A stretch of 64,000 nucleotides of DNA from Rana temporaria (GCF_905171775.1 NC_053489.1:155452142-155516141), one strand, 5' to 3'. Numbered from the stretch's first letter, positions 11,528-22,282 are shown. The notes: generated from the sequence alone by a model not told the origin. Program-made: numbers and translations.

Positions 11528-12664
11528 CTGCACATTTGTTTACCTGCAAAAAGATGTGCATTTATTATGTATTATTTTTTTAGGTGAACTTATCCTTTAA
11601 GTTTTATCTTTTATATTTTAATGAAGAAGTGATGATAGAAACATTAGTGTTTTAGGGTTGACGTTTTAAAATAATACCTAGTAACCTGTGAACTTGGAAA
11701 AAGCATGCAGGATGGGTTCACAGCCATCTCAGGATGCATGTTTGTTTCAGGATGGGAACATGAGTGACTGGTAACGTGATCTACACAAATCTAGTTCTGT
11801 CCTGGATTAGACTTCTTTACTTAAGTATAGTTCAAGAAGGAAATGTCTCAGGGTAGAAACAGGAGAGTTTTCATTACCAAATTGTTTTTACGATACATAC
11901 TCATTACGTAGTGGAGTCATGTTAATCAGGATAGCTGTTGAGCTTGTATGTTCAAAAACATTTCAGTGTTCAATGGTTACTGCTAGATAGGAGCAAACTG
12001 GTTCATAAAATTTAGCACAGAATTTTTCTGAGGAGGCCCACAAATGTTTGCATATCCAAAACGTTATTTTAATTTCAGATAGAGTAGGGAAGGACCAAAA
12101 TCCCTATCATGTATTTTTGGGCTGTTTGTGTCCTGCTGTGAATATTTGCCTTAATTTCCAGCCCTGAAGATACAACAGGAAGTGATGGATAATCTTCCCA
12201 ATGACAGTACTCAAATTAAAACCTTACACATTAGTGAGCCCTTTGAAGATGTCGTCTCGCTTCTTGCACCCATTAGAGCTCTAAAATGTATCCCTTTACT
12301 TTCTGTCTTGCACACAGATACTTGACACAGAGTCTAACCCTTCACTATCCAAAACAAGAAAAGTTCTGCCTTTATATACACTTAAAATACTAACTTTAAG
12401 AACTAGATAATATGTGTCTCCTCTGTTTAACTCTGCAGTGTCCAAGATAAATTAGCAAATTAATTTGCAATGACCATGGATAACTATGTATAGTATATTG
12501 GCTAATCTCCTGGAAGAACATTCCAGGATGACTTAGACATAAGAGGTGCATGGAGAGCTGAAACAAGGGCATCCCAACCTTTTCAAGTGATTCTGAGTTC
12601 CATGGGCCCTCCCGTCACAAGAACTATAGGTAAAACTTTATTTTTTTTCATTTTGGTTAGAGTA
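11528..12664. other. no gene seen
   Basis: This is AT-rich unique-looking DNA without a supported open frame, RNA gene or clear repeat structure. Confidence 0.5.
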
Positions 12665-13083
12665 ATGCTGCATACACACGATAGGTTAGTCTGATGAAAA
12701 CGGTCTGATGGACCATTTTCATCAGACCAAACCGATCGTGTGTGGGCCCCATCAGTTATTTATCCATAGGTTAAAAAAATAGGAACTTGTTTTAAAATTA
12801 TTTGATGGATAAAAAACCTATAGAAAAAAACGATCGTCTGTGGGTAATTCCATCGGTTAAAAATCCACGCATGCTCAGAATCAAGTCGACGCATGCTTGG
12901 AAGCATTGAACTTAATTTTTTTCAGCACGTCTTTGTGTTTTACGTCACCGCGTTCTGACACAATCGTTTTTTTAACTGATGGTGTGTAGGCACGACTGAT
13001 CATCAGTCAGCTTCATCGGATATCTGATGGAAAAATCCATCAGACCGTTTTCATCAGACTAACCTATCGTGTGTACAGGGCAT
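12665..13083. mobile_element. palindromic MITE, TA-flanked family, copy 1
   Basis: Terminal inverted repeats with cores CATACACACGATAGGTTAG and its complement at the right end enclose a near-perfect palindrome. The element is bounded by TA on both sides (12663-12664 and 13084-13085), suggesting a Tc1/mariner-like target duplication. It holds the internal core GACGCATGC found in the other copies. Confidence 0.75.
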
Positions 13084-13695
13084 TAGGTTTATTTTTGCCA
13101 TGTGTGTCCAATCAGGGAGATTTTCCTTCATCTTCTGCCCTAAAGCCAAAAGCGGAAGTGAGAGGAAATCCCTGAAAATTAAAGGTATCCATCTGGGTCC
13201 TCCAGGTCACCAGAACTAGTGTCCCTATTGGAAAATTTCCCCTATATTACTTTTCTGGGGACAGCCCAAAATGTGGGATCTTTTTTACTTTTACTTTTAA
13301 TGATAATGTTAACAGGACAAATAGAGAGGGTGGATTTCCCTAACTGAGACAAAGACAGCATTAAAAAAATTACAGATGCTCTAATCCATCTCCCCTCTAT
13401 CCAAAACTAAGAAAAATAAAAGTTTTTCCTTTAGTTGTACTTTAGGCTCCTGCTCAGGGCTTACCAAAGACATTGCGCTGCCTGGGTCCAAGAATAAAAT
13501 CCCCCCACCCCCCCAAAAAAAATCATGCTCACCAAAAGGCCCCCACATCCATTATTTTATATCATGATAATAAAAACTAAAATTAAATGTATCAGGAAGT
13601 CAGATTTACATGTAACAGCACCTTGCCTAAATGAAAAATTATATGACCATTATGTTCAATTCCAAGGGGCGGGCAGTATAGGGGTGCACTATATG

Positions 13696-13835
13696 GACAA
13701 GCTAGGGTAGTATATAGACAGTCTAGAGTAGTATATAGTCAGGCTAGGGTAGTATATGGGAAGGTTTGGATAGTATAGGGTCAGGCTAGAGTAGTATAAT
13801 GGTAAGCTAGGGCTGTATAGTGATTTTTGAGCATG
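13696..13835. repeat. degenerate minisatellite, about 20-bp unit
   Basis: Several imperfect copies of a unit containing GGCTAGGGTAGTATA are seen. A minus-strand open frame with repeated YYPSL is a by-product. Confidence 0.7.
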
Positions 13836-14108
13836 ACAGATTATGCAACATTTAGCCATCCAGCAGATCAGAAAACTACTAGAAAAAAATGATGGACACC
13901 CTTTGTGTCCTATCACACAGAATTAACTGATATTACCTGTCTGTTGCTCTCTCCCAGTGCTCCGACAGTCTTCAGTGTCTAGCCTAGCATGCACCAGAGC
14001 AGAAGAAGGCGGGCCTCTCCTCCAGTTTCACTCAATTGAAATGCAAGTCTTGCAAGCTGTGCCCGATCATTGGCTGCTGGCAGAGAGGCTGAAGAAGAGA
14101 TCTTTCAT

Positions 14109-14137
14109 TGAATGAATGAATGAATGAATGAATGACT
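14109..14137 (+). repeat. (TGAA)n microsatellite
   Basis: About six TGAA units are followed directly by CTTGTATAGCGC, which resembles the 3' end of an L2/CR1-type retroposon; that link is weak. Confidence 0.7.
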
Positions 14138-16023
14138 TGTATAGCGCAAGCATGCGAACTGAATCGCCTCTGGGCGCTTTTTCCAGCCAGTATCTGCTTG
14201 GCTGGTGCGGTAATTTTTACCCTGTAGGATTATGACACGCTAGGGACACACAGTAATACACACATATATACATATATACTGGGCCAATTTGGACGAGATC
14301 CAATTTACCTACCAGGTAAATTGCTCTCTGTCTACTGTGGGTACCATGCCCCTGGCAGCACATACATCAGAGCTCTACATGTGTGCTTGGGTGTTTAACA
14401 ACCAGTGTTAGACTGTGTGAGGGCAGCAGGGCAGACTTTTTATAGGGCATAATAGAGGCTGGGGGGCAGGTGTCATCCTGCCCCCTGACCTAGTCCCCAC
14501 TGGATGACACACAAAACTGCTGGAAAAAAATCTTGGGTGTAAATTTGCCCCTCTCAAAGTGCCGCCTGGGTCCAATGGACCCAGCGGGACCCATGGTAGG
14601 GCCAGCTCTGCTCCCACTTCATTGTTTTCCCTGACCTAAAATCACACATGGACCTATGCCTCATTGCAGAAGAGACCTGGAGCATGTAATGTAAATGTTC
14701 ACTCCTATCTAAGCACTGGGTCTACTTTTTTGCTAGACCTATATTTTCATTGCACCATATTTTTGTGCCTTTTTCTTTATATCACTTGAAAATTCAATAA
14801 AATATTCTCCACATTTGGGTGTAACTAATATGTTTTATTAAAACACAATCTTAAATCAATGTATTTCATTAGATCTTTTCAAGTTAAAAGAATCTGTCTG
14901 AAATAATTTATCTAGACAACACAAATTTGAATCTATGTTGACTACTTATCAAGAAGCTTGGATACAATAAGATTTGCGTTGTATGGAAACCTCTTAAAGC
15001 AGTGTTATAAGCAGCGCTTCATTAATCACTGCAGGACTGTCCATCTGGTCACCCTTGTGTGATCCTTATGTAACTCAAATTCAAAGCCAAGTAGCCATCC
15101 TCAGAGATTCCTCAGAGGCTTTAAATCATTATACACAGATGTGTATGGTTCATTCATGAATGCATTGGACAAATAACAGTTTAGAAATATGAATTGGTTA
15201 ACAATCCTTCTGGATTCCCACTGAGATAATAATTCACTGGAATAGAGCTGCATTCAATTTTGTGCCATGAAGCATGCTGCCAATGTACAACAAACCATGA
15301 AAAATATAAAAGCAATATAATGTTTTCACCAATCTCAAATTAAATTACTTCAAATGCCTAGTTGTGTGTCAAACTGATCATATCTATTTGTACTATGTTG
15401 TACATCGCAGATTTGACTTAAATGAAAGAATAACTTTCTCATTACTTTATCCTTTTCTGCTGTCTTTTTTTCCTGTCTTTTTTAATGTAACTGAGGACAG
15501 CTGGAGCAGTGAAGTGAATATTAAGTAACCTGGTGCCTCAGCAGATTGTGCCTTTAATCCATGAAAATACCACTAAAATCAAAATTTAATTACAGTCAGA
15601 GTAGCTCTGCTAATGCCTGAAAAATATTTAACAATTAGTGGTTTGACTAAATTAAGTTAACTGCCTTTCACAAGAGAACTTAAAAAGACCTCTTTCACAC
15701 CCTAACCTATTTCCTTTCAGACTAATTAGTTTGATGCAAACCTATAGAACAAAATGCACTCTTGCTGACTAAACGACAGAATTGGTCCTGTTTTAAGGTT
15801 TAATTATTACTTAATGAAGTAGAGCAAAAGAACAATGTATAAAAAGCATATACTTGGTATAATTAAAGTCACATACTGTAAAATAATTTTATGTAATTTT
15901 AAACTCTACATTTAATATTAGGAACATGAGTTAATGCCTTTTTTATCCACCAGAACAGACACTAGTTGGATAAAACACATAATTTGTCCCGGGGAAACAC
16001 ACTTAGCAATAGAGGTAATACAC

Positions 16024-16179
16024 GGCCAGTATACAGGAGTTAAGATGGCCGCCGGGCCACTTCCGGTATAGTAAAAATGGCGGCGCAGCCACTTCCTGTT
16101 TGGCCAGTATACAGGAGTTAAGATGGCCGCCGGGCCACTTCCGGTATAGTAAAGATGGTGGCGCAGCCACTTCCTGTTT
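16024..16179. promoter_or_regulatory. tandem YY1/ETS-type promoter array in E2 left pseudo-LTR
   Basis: Two 78-bp repeats start at 16024 and 16102. Each carries AAGATGGCCGCC and an A-rich ATGGYGGC site (YY1-type) and the ETS-type sites CACTTCCGG and CACTTCCTG. YY1 sites at the 5' end are known to set the start of human L1 transcription; a similar role here is inference. The array lies just upstream of the ribozyme motif, where a transcription start would be expected. Confidence 0.55.
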
Positions 16180-16237
16180 GGCCAGTAAGTGCAATTTGAC
16201 AGAGGGGATAAATACAGTGACAGCAAAATCATCCACC

Positions 16238-16279
16238 AGCTTTTCTGAAGACGCAAAACTGCGAAACGCGTATGAAGCT
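16238..16279 (+). ncRNA. hammerhead ribozyme-like motif (E2 left)
   Basis: Box 1 CTGAAGA is at 16245-16251, a short stem II (GCA/TGC, loop AAAC) follows, then GAAAC (16263-16267), a self-complementary CGCG as minimal stem III and the triplet GTA (16270-16272). Flanking AGCTT and AAGCT pair as stem I. A stem III this short would work best as a dimer, as proposed for PLE hammerheads. Confidence 0.65.
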
Positions 16280-16958
16280 ATGTGGACAGCGCAAGGGGGA
16301 GTGTAATTTTAACCAGTGAGACCACAGGTACAGCAGGAGCCAGGAACGCACCCGTACGATAAGCTGGTCAGCGGCTGTCTAAAAGACTGACACTGCCAAA
16401 GACACCAGGTGCTGGTTTTAAAGCACCTCTCTTGTGAGTAGTTTTTTATTATGAATTTTAAATAAATATATTTTTAAACGTATTTCACCATGATGAGCCC
16501 CTTGGTTTCTTTGAGGCATTGAGGAACATCCTGAGAGGACTCACCAACTTTAACGGAATAAGTTTTTGAGGCACATTACCAGCTGGGGTCTGGTGAGTTT
16601 GCATTTCAGCAGTTGGTGGTGGTAGCACTTATCTTTGTCGGGTGGAAGAAGTGACAGCACCCTGTATGCATGAAATATAGCACCAGGATTTAAACTCAGC
16701 AACACTTTCTGTTTGGACTGGAATTTGTGAACTGGCGCTTACCCATAATTGGGGACGTGTTGCAGCATGAATGCACATGAATTGTGAAAAACGAATTTTT
16801 GGCACCAACGCACCTTATTATTATTTTTATATATTAATAATATTATTCATTATTTATATGTTCGCACACTTGTGCATGTATATTCATAATAGTTTATAGA
16901 CTCACTTATAGCACTTTGGAATATTGTTTCACAAGCACATCATTTGGGGTAGCCATAT

Positions 16959-16990
<32 letters not shown>

Positions 16991-17249
16991 GATGGCACAG
17001 CATATGCACATAGCATCACGCTAGTACATATGTTCACAAGAGCTGTTTCTATAGTGACCCATCACGTACATCACTGTACTGGATCTAGCACTATATCACT
17101 ATAGGGGTCAAATAGAAAGAAAAAAAAAAAAATTTTTTTTTGGGTAAACAAAAAAAAAAAAAAAAAAAAAAAAATTTCTAAAAAATAATAATTTTTTTTT
17201 TTTTTTTTTTGATATCACATTATTATACCAGCGCAGTACCAACACCTTT

Positions 17250-17394
17250 TTAATTTTTTCACCTAAACCTCATAGAAGGTTTATACAGCACTGCAGCAGG
17301 TCAATATAGTATTATTTAGAACTTATTTTTGCGCCGGTGACAATCACTTTTCCTATATATTTTTCTTTATTGAATCACCGCACGGGCAGCAATA
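17250..17394 (+). other. E2 5' leader between pseudo-LTR and ORF1
   Basis: 145 bases with no open frame lead to the ORF1 ATG at 17395, which sits in the context AATAATGG. No second start is needed. Confidence 0.5.
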
Positions 17395-18390
17395 ATGGAG
17401 GTATTCTCATTTCTGGCCAACAGGAGGTTGGACATGGATGATCTCTTTGATAATTTTGATGACACAATCACGGTAAACATAGAACAGGGATTTAAACAGC
17501 TCAAAAACGCCATGGACAAACAAGTAAGGGTATGGTGGGACATTACCACCCTGCAAAAGTACAAAGAAGCTCACATCACACCCCGGAGGTTACGATGGGA
17601 TGTAGGACCAAATGATGGCCTGACAGATAACGGACTAAATAAAGTATGGTCAGAATTTTTTAATGGATGTGAGAACAAGCTATTAGAGATGATCATAGAA
17701 AGGAGAAAAATCAAGCTAACCAAAATAGAAAGCACTATCAATAGCCTCAAAGAAAGTATGATTCCGCATATAAATACTGAAGGATATGGCATTAAGGCCA
17801 AAAAACTACAAGATTTTCTGGGAAAACTAGATAATGAAATTAAGATAAAAAAGGTCAAGAAATATCAGCGGGACAAAAAAGATTATCTAGCTGGCAAGAT
17901 CTATAACTGGCAAGAGAATGACAGCACACCAAGCTCCACTAATACATCTCTCAATGAAGACCCGGAAACAACAGAAACCCAGGCAGCAGGAAATACGCAG
18001 GGAACAGTTGCCTTAACAAACACAAAGAAGAAAACGGAAAAACATGCCCCAAATAGAAACAGCGCCAATAATCCCACCCCAAAGAAACCACCGCAGGGGG
18101 GACAAGAGGGAGGTCCCTCATACCAGGGAGGACCACCACCCCAACAATACCCCTACCAACCCTATAATGGACAATACTCCAGACCATGGAGAGGAGGCCA
18201 GAGGGGGAGAGGTAGAGGCTATTATGGCCAAAATTATGGACCACCCCAATGGCAGGGGGAATGGAGAGATTGGGGGGAGTCTTTCAGACCACCAATGCCG
18301 GTTTTTCAGACCAGCAGGGGAGGTTGGAACCACAACCCCCAAGAAGGAGAGGGTGCAGAGGGGGAAGCAAAAAGAAAAAGGTCAAATTAG
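17395..18390 (+). CDS. PLE E2 ORF1, accessory protein with low-complexity RGG/YG tail
   Basis: This is an uninterrupted 331-aa frame from the first ATG after the leader. Residues 1-45 are acidic. From W48 the pattern W-D-I, Y56, I61, P63, L66, P72, W85, C92, L96 aligns without gaps to the ORF1 of E1. A Lys-rich helical stretch (about 110-165) leads to a second shared motif with DK, DY, Y and W172. From about residue 180 the chain is Thr/Asn/Lys-rich, then Gly/Pro/Gln/Tyr/Arg-rich with GQRGRGRGYYGQNYG, an RGG-like segment typical of RNA-binding, phase-separating proteins. It overlaps ORF2 by 142 bases. I do not recognise a named domain. A role in binding element RNA is inference from the tail and from its position. 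Confidence 0.7.
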   Translation: MEVFSFLANRRLDMDDLFDNFDDTITVNIEQGFKQLKNAMDKQVRVWWDITTLQKYKEAHITPRRLRWDVGPNDGLTDNGLNKVWSEFFNGCENKLLEMIIERRKIKLTKIESTINSLKESMIPHINTEGYGIKAKKLQDFLGKLDNEIKIKKVKKYQRDKKDYLAGKIYNWQENDSTPSSTNTSLNEDPETTETQAAGNTQGTVALTNTKKKTEKHAPNRNSANNPTPKKPPQGGQEGGPSYQGGPPPQQYPYQPYNGQYSRPWRGGQRGRGRGYYGQNYGPPQWQGEWRDWGESFRPPMPVFQTSRGGWNHNPQEGEGAEGEAKRKRSN

Positions 18391-20648
18391 GTGAAGGCGT
18401 TTTTAATTTAACCAATATTGTATTTTCAGAGGAAGAATTACTGGTCCTAGATAAAGGAATTAAATTTGCGCCCAGTAAAGCCTTCAATGGTTTTGAAACA
18501 TTTATAGACTTGCAAAAGTTTATAAGGAAATTAAATTTAAAGAAATATTTTGGAAACAAAGGGGGGAACACAACTGAAAGAGAAACTCCAGAATACACGC
18601 ATAGTCAACTAAAAAACAAATCAACCTTCAACCCAAAAATGAGCTCCAACCACCACATAGAGGTCTTTAAAAAAATGGTAGAAAAAGAAATAAGGAACAT
18701 CAAACCACAAAGGAACACTAAGCAGGATAGAATCTGGCAAGGAATAAAGAAACTGGAAAAAAGGAAAGATATAGTTGTAAGGCCTGCGGATAAGGGGGGG
18801 GGGTTGGTCATACTAACCAAAAAGGACTATGCAGATGAACTCAACAGGCTAGTGAATGACACCACCACCTACCAATTACTAAAGAAGAACCCCAACAAGG
18901 AACTGAAATCTAAACTCAAAATTTTTTTAAACAAAGGGATAGCTGACCACATTATAAACAAAAAGGAGGGTAGATATATGTTACCAAAGGCTCCCAGGAT
19001 CCCAGTAATATATCAGGTACCGAAGATACACAAAAATAAATCTAAACCTCCGGGACGCCCCATCATCAGCGGCATAAATTCGGTACATTCCCGGTTGGGG
19101 GAATACTTAGATGTGTTCCTGCAGCCATTGGCAGCAGGAGGAAACTCCTTCATCAAAGATAGTAAGGATGTTATTAACACGCTCACAAAGGTCTCAGTCA
19201 AAGATTCTACGCTGTTGGTAACTATAGACGTAGAGTCTTTATATACTAACATTAAGCAAGTAGATGCACTGGCAGCAGTAGCATGGGCCTTAAAAAACCA
19301 CTCGAAGCTCAAATTAAAACAGAGAAGATTCATCCTAGAAGGACTAAGAATGGCCATGAAAAACAACTTTTTTTGGCATGACCACAGGTACTACAGCCAA
19401 ATAAAAGGCGTAGGAATGGGCAACAAATACGCCCCAAGTGTGGCAAATATATTCTTGAATAAATGGGAAAGTGAAGAAATTTTTGGGAAAAGCTGGCCGC
19501 AAATCCAAGCATACAAACGGTTCATTGATGACATCTTGATTGTGTGGGAGGGTAGCCATGAACAGCTGAAAGGCTTCATTGAGCATATTAACCACAATAA
19601 ATATGGAATCAAATTCACGATCAACATCCAAACAGAGGTTACGCAGTTTCTGGACTTGGAAATATTTAAAAATGGGAAAGAACTTCACACGAGAACGCAT
19701 TTCAAGGAAACGGACCGAAACGGGTATATCCCGTACGGAAGCTGCCACCATCCCCAGTGGAAACGGGCTATACCAAAGGGGCAGTTCATCCGAATCAAAC
19801 GTAATTGCAATTCTTCGGATGACTACCAGCGGCAAACAAATATCCTCATTGACAGATTCGTTGAGAAAGGATATGAGCGAAACAGGCTGGAGAAAACAAG
19901 ATCAGAAGTAAATTCCATGAACCGTAACGAGATGCTGAAGGATAAGGAACGCAAACCACCAGAAACAAATGATGTCACTTTCGTGACGGGCTTCAGTGCG
20001 GATTATCGAGCGGTTGAAAAAATCATCACCAAACATTGGCCCATCATTAGGGGAGACGCAGATCTAAATAACATTTTACCTGCTAAGCCAAAATTTATAT
20101 ACAGAAGAGCCAGAAGAATCAGGGATACCTTGGTAAAAAACGTACCGGACCCACCTAAGAAAATGACTACTTTTTTTGACCAGAAGGGATTTTATAGATG
20201 CGGGAAGTGTAAACCATGTCGCATCACTAAAGGGCCCAGGAAGGTCAGCCATTTTACATCCCATGCTAATAAAAAAGAATTCAAAATAGATAAACTCATC
20301 ACGTGCAGTAGTACGCATGTCACCTACGTGCTGGAATGCGAGTGTGGCATACAGTATGTGGGCAGAACCACCAGGAAACTGTCAGTACGTATGGGTGAAC
20401 ATATTAGAAATATAAAAAAGGGGTTCATCCACCATAGTGTTTCGTTGCATTTCAGACAAAAGCACAATAGAGACCCTAGTAAGTTAAAAATTTACGCAAT
20501 TGACAAAATTGAACAGAACTGGAGAAACCTAAATATGCGCAGGGAAATTTCACGCAACGAAACCGAATGGATTTTTAAAATGGATACACTCAAACCGAAA
20601 GGGATGAATGTAGAATTAGACGTTAATTGTTTTTTGGAGGACTACTAG
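18249..20648 (+). CDS. PLE E2 ORF2: reverse transcriptase plus GIY-YIG endonuclease, intact
   Basis: An unbroken 799-aa frame. The conserved PLE N-terminus (FNLTNIVFSEEEL) starts near residue 52, so the first about 45 residues overlapping ORF1 may not all be translated. IVVRPADKGGGLV lies near 175-190, PKIHKNKSKPPGRPIISG near 257-275, motif A TIDVESLYTNI near 325-335, GVGMGNKYAPSVAN near 387-400 and the catalytic YKRFIDD near 421-427. A CxxCxxC cluster (YRCGKCKPC) near 650 precedes the GIY-YIG domain (YVLEC, then YVGRT near 692-705, with NETEW further on). All expected RT and nuclease residues that I can place are present. The protein would nick DNA and prime reverse transcription. It lies in the -1 frame relative to ORF1, so its translation needs frameshifting, reinitiation or a separate mRNA. 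Confidence 0.9.
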   Translation: MAGGMERLGGVFQTTNAGFSDQQGRLEPQPPRRRGCRGGSKKKKVKLGEGVFNLTNIVFSEEELLVLDKGIKFAPSKAFNGFETFIDLQKFIRKLNLKKYFGNKGGNTTERETPEYTHSQLKNKSTFNPKMSSNHHIEVFKKMVEKEIRNIKPQRNTKQDRIWQGIKKLEKRKDIVVRPADKGGGLVILTKKDYADELNRLVNDTTTYQLLKKNPNKELKSKLKIFLNKGIADHIINKKEGRYMLPKAPRIPVIYQVPKIHKNKSKPPGRPIISGINSVHSRLGEYLDVFLQPLAAGGNSFIKDSKDVINTLTKVSVKDSTLLVTIDVESLYTNIKQVDALAAVAWALKNHSKLKLKQRRFILEGLRMAMKNNFFWHDHRYYSQIKGVGMGNKYAPSVANIFLNKWESEEIFGKSWPQIQAYKRFIDDILIVWEGSHEQLKGFIEHINHNKYGIKFTINIQTEVTQFLDLEIFKNGKELHTRTHFKETDRNGYIPYGSCHHPQWKRAIPKGQFIRIKRNCNSSDDYQRQTNILIDRFVEKGYERNRLEKTRSEVNSMNRNEMLKDKERKPPETNDVTFVTGFSADYRAVEKIITKHWPIIRGDADLNNILPAKPKFIYRRARRIRDTLVKNVPDPPKKMTTFFDQKGFYRCGKCKPCRITKGPRKVSHFTSHANKKEFKIDKLITCSSTHVTYVLECECGIQYVGRTTRKLSVRMGEHIRNIKKGFIHHSVSLHFRQKHNRDPSKLKIYAIDKIEQNWRNLNMRREISRNETEWIFKMDTLKPKGMNVELDVNCFLEDY

Positions 20649-21261
20649 CGCAGGCATAAATATAAATTAACCTGAGTATACACCCACACCTGGTTTCCTA
20701 ATTTTAATAATTTTAATAATATACATAATTTAGACGCTTCTAGATTATTAACGCACCGACAACAAGTTTTTTCGATATACAATTCCATTTTTAATGACAG
20801 TGTTTTATTGCAAGGAATTGTCATACTAAATATTAATTGGCCCATACAATATAGATAGAATGTCTCTATATGACAAAAACCCCCTGCATTTGAGTGTACT
20901 TGATTGATCTTTTATGAATGCTTTTTAACAATTTACGGCAATGAATAGTAATATATAAATTTTGTATGTACATCTGTAAGGTGCCTATGGCAGCGTCAGG
21001 CACAGACGCATACAGCAGGAAAGGTCACCTACAGGACTTAAGATGGCCGATTGGGCACTTCCTGTGGAAATGGTTGGGAGTCCAACCATCCCACATTATA
21101 TAAACCCTATGCCAGATACTAAAATGGCGGCACCAGTACATCCGGGTCCCCGCACTTCCGGGCTACAGGGAACGTAGGGGAGGAAAACCAGGGATATCAG
21201 CAGCGTTATGACGCCAAAAATAGTGAGGATTTGGGGTAGTATGGCGCTTAGCAGCTGCACC
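20649..21261 (+). other. E2 region between ORF2 and the right pseudo-LTR
   Basis: No gene. AT-rich at first. From about 21035 to 21175 it has another cluster of YY1-like (AAGATGGCCG, AAAATGGCGGC) and ETS-like (CACTTCCTG, CACTTCCGG) sites, so promoter-like DNA extends upstream of the right pseudo-LTR. Confidence 0.5.
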
Positions 21262-21315
21262 AATAAACACATAATTTGTCCCGGGGAAACACACTTAGCA
21301 ATAGAGGTAATACAC

Positions 21316-21471
21316 GGCCAGTATACAGGAGTTAAGATGGCCGCCGGGCCACTTCCGGTATAGTAAAAATGGCGGCGCAGCCACTTCCTGTTTGGCCAGT
21401 ATACAGGAGTTAAGATGGCCGCCGGGCCACTTCCGGTATAGTAAAGATGGCGGCGCAGCCACTTCCTGTTT
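21316..21471. promoter_or_regulatory. tandem YY1/ETS-type array in E2 right pseudo-LTR
   Basis: The same two 78-bp units as at 16024-16179. In this position it could drive transcription into the flanking DNA at 22536 and beyond. Confidence 0.5.
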
Positions 21472-21529
21472 GGCCAGTAAGTGCAATTTGACAGAGGGGA
21501 TAAATACAGTGACAGCAAAATCATCCACC

Positions 21530-21571
21530 AGCTTTTCTGAAGACGCAAAACTGCGAAACGCGTATGAAGCT
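21530..21571 (+). ncRNA. hammerhead ribozyme-like motif (E2 right)
   Basis: Identical to 16238-16279: CTGAAGA, GCA/TGC stem, GAAACGCGTA and AGCTT/AAGCT stem I. Cleavage at both copies would release a unit-length RNA from pseudo-LTR to pseudo-LTR. Confidence 0.65.
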
Positions 21572-22250
21572 ATGTGGACAGCGCAAGGGGGAGTGTAATT
21601 TTAACCAGTGAGACCACAGGTACAGCAGGAGCCAGGAACGCACCCGTACGATAAGCTGGTCAGCGGCTGTCTAAAAGACTGACACTGCCAAAGACACCAG
21701 GTGCTGGTTTTAAAGCACCTCTCTTGTGAGTAGTTTTTTATTATGAATTTTAAATAAATATATTTTTAAACGTATTTCACCATGATGAGCCCCTTGGTTT
21801 CTTTGAGGCATTGAGGAACATCCTGAGAGGACTCACCAACTTTAACGGAATAAGTTTTTGAGGCACATTACCAGCTGGGGTCTGGTGAGTTTGCATTTCA
21901 GCAGTTGGTGGTGGTAGCACTTATCTTTGTCGGGTGGAAGAAGTGACAGCACCCTGTATGCATGAAATATAGCACCAGGATTTAAACTCAGCAACACTTT
22001 CTGTTTGGACTGGAATTTGTGAACTGGCGCTTACCCATAATTGGGGACGTGTTGCAGCATGAATGCACATGAATTGTGAAAAACGAATTTTTGGCACCAA
22101 CGCACCTTATTATTATTTTTATATATTAATAATATTATTCATTATTTATATGTTCGCACACTTGTGCATGTATATTCATAATAGTTTATAGACTCACTTA
22201 TAGCACTTTGGAATATTGTTTCACAAGCACATCATTTGGGGTAGCCATAT

Positions 22251-22282
<32 letters not shown>

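Larger units (their letters stand above)
13084..15960. other. no gene seen; small simple repeats
   Basis: There are no supported coding regions. The stretch includes the minisatellite at 13696-13835 and a (TGAA)n tract near 14109-14137, then AT-rich unique DNA up to the E2 insertion site. Confidence 0.5.
15970..17249 (+). repeat. E2 left pseudo-LTR
   Basis: It begins with an AT-rich start followed by CACATAATTTGTCCCGG and ends with CAGTACCAACACC plus T residues. In order it contains two 78-bp promoter-like repeats, the hammerhead motif, an AATAAATA signal near 16461, a (TTTA)n stretch near 16960 and a poly-A/poly-T foldback at 17117-17212. It matches 21262-22526 at an offset of 5292. Confidence 0.88.

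Noticed and set aside
13525..13710. 61-codon open frame
   Set aside because: Short, no motif, AT-rich surroundings, consistent with chance.
16003..16256. Minus-strand frames with repeated LAKQEVAAPP and LYRKWPGGHLNS
   Set aside because: Antisense reading of the 78-bp promoter-like repeats in the pseudo-LTR.
18361..18390. Candidate slippery heptamer for -1 frameshifting at the end of ORF1
   Set aside because: In the ORF1 frame the A-rich codons do not satisfy the X-XXY-YYZ pattern; kept only as an open question.
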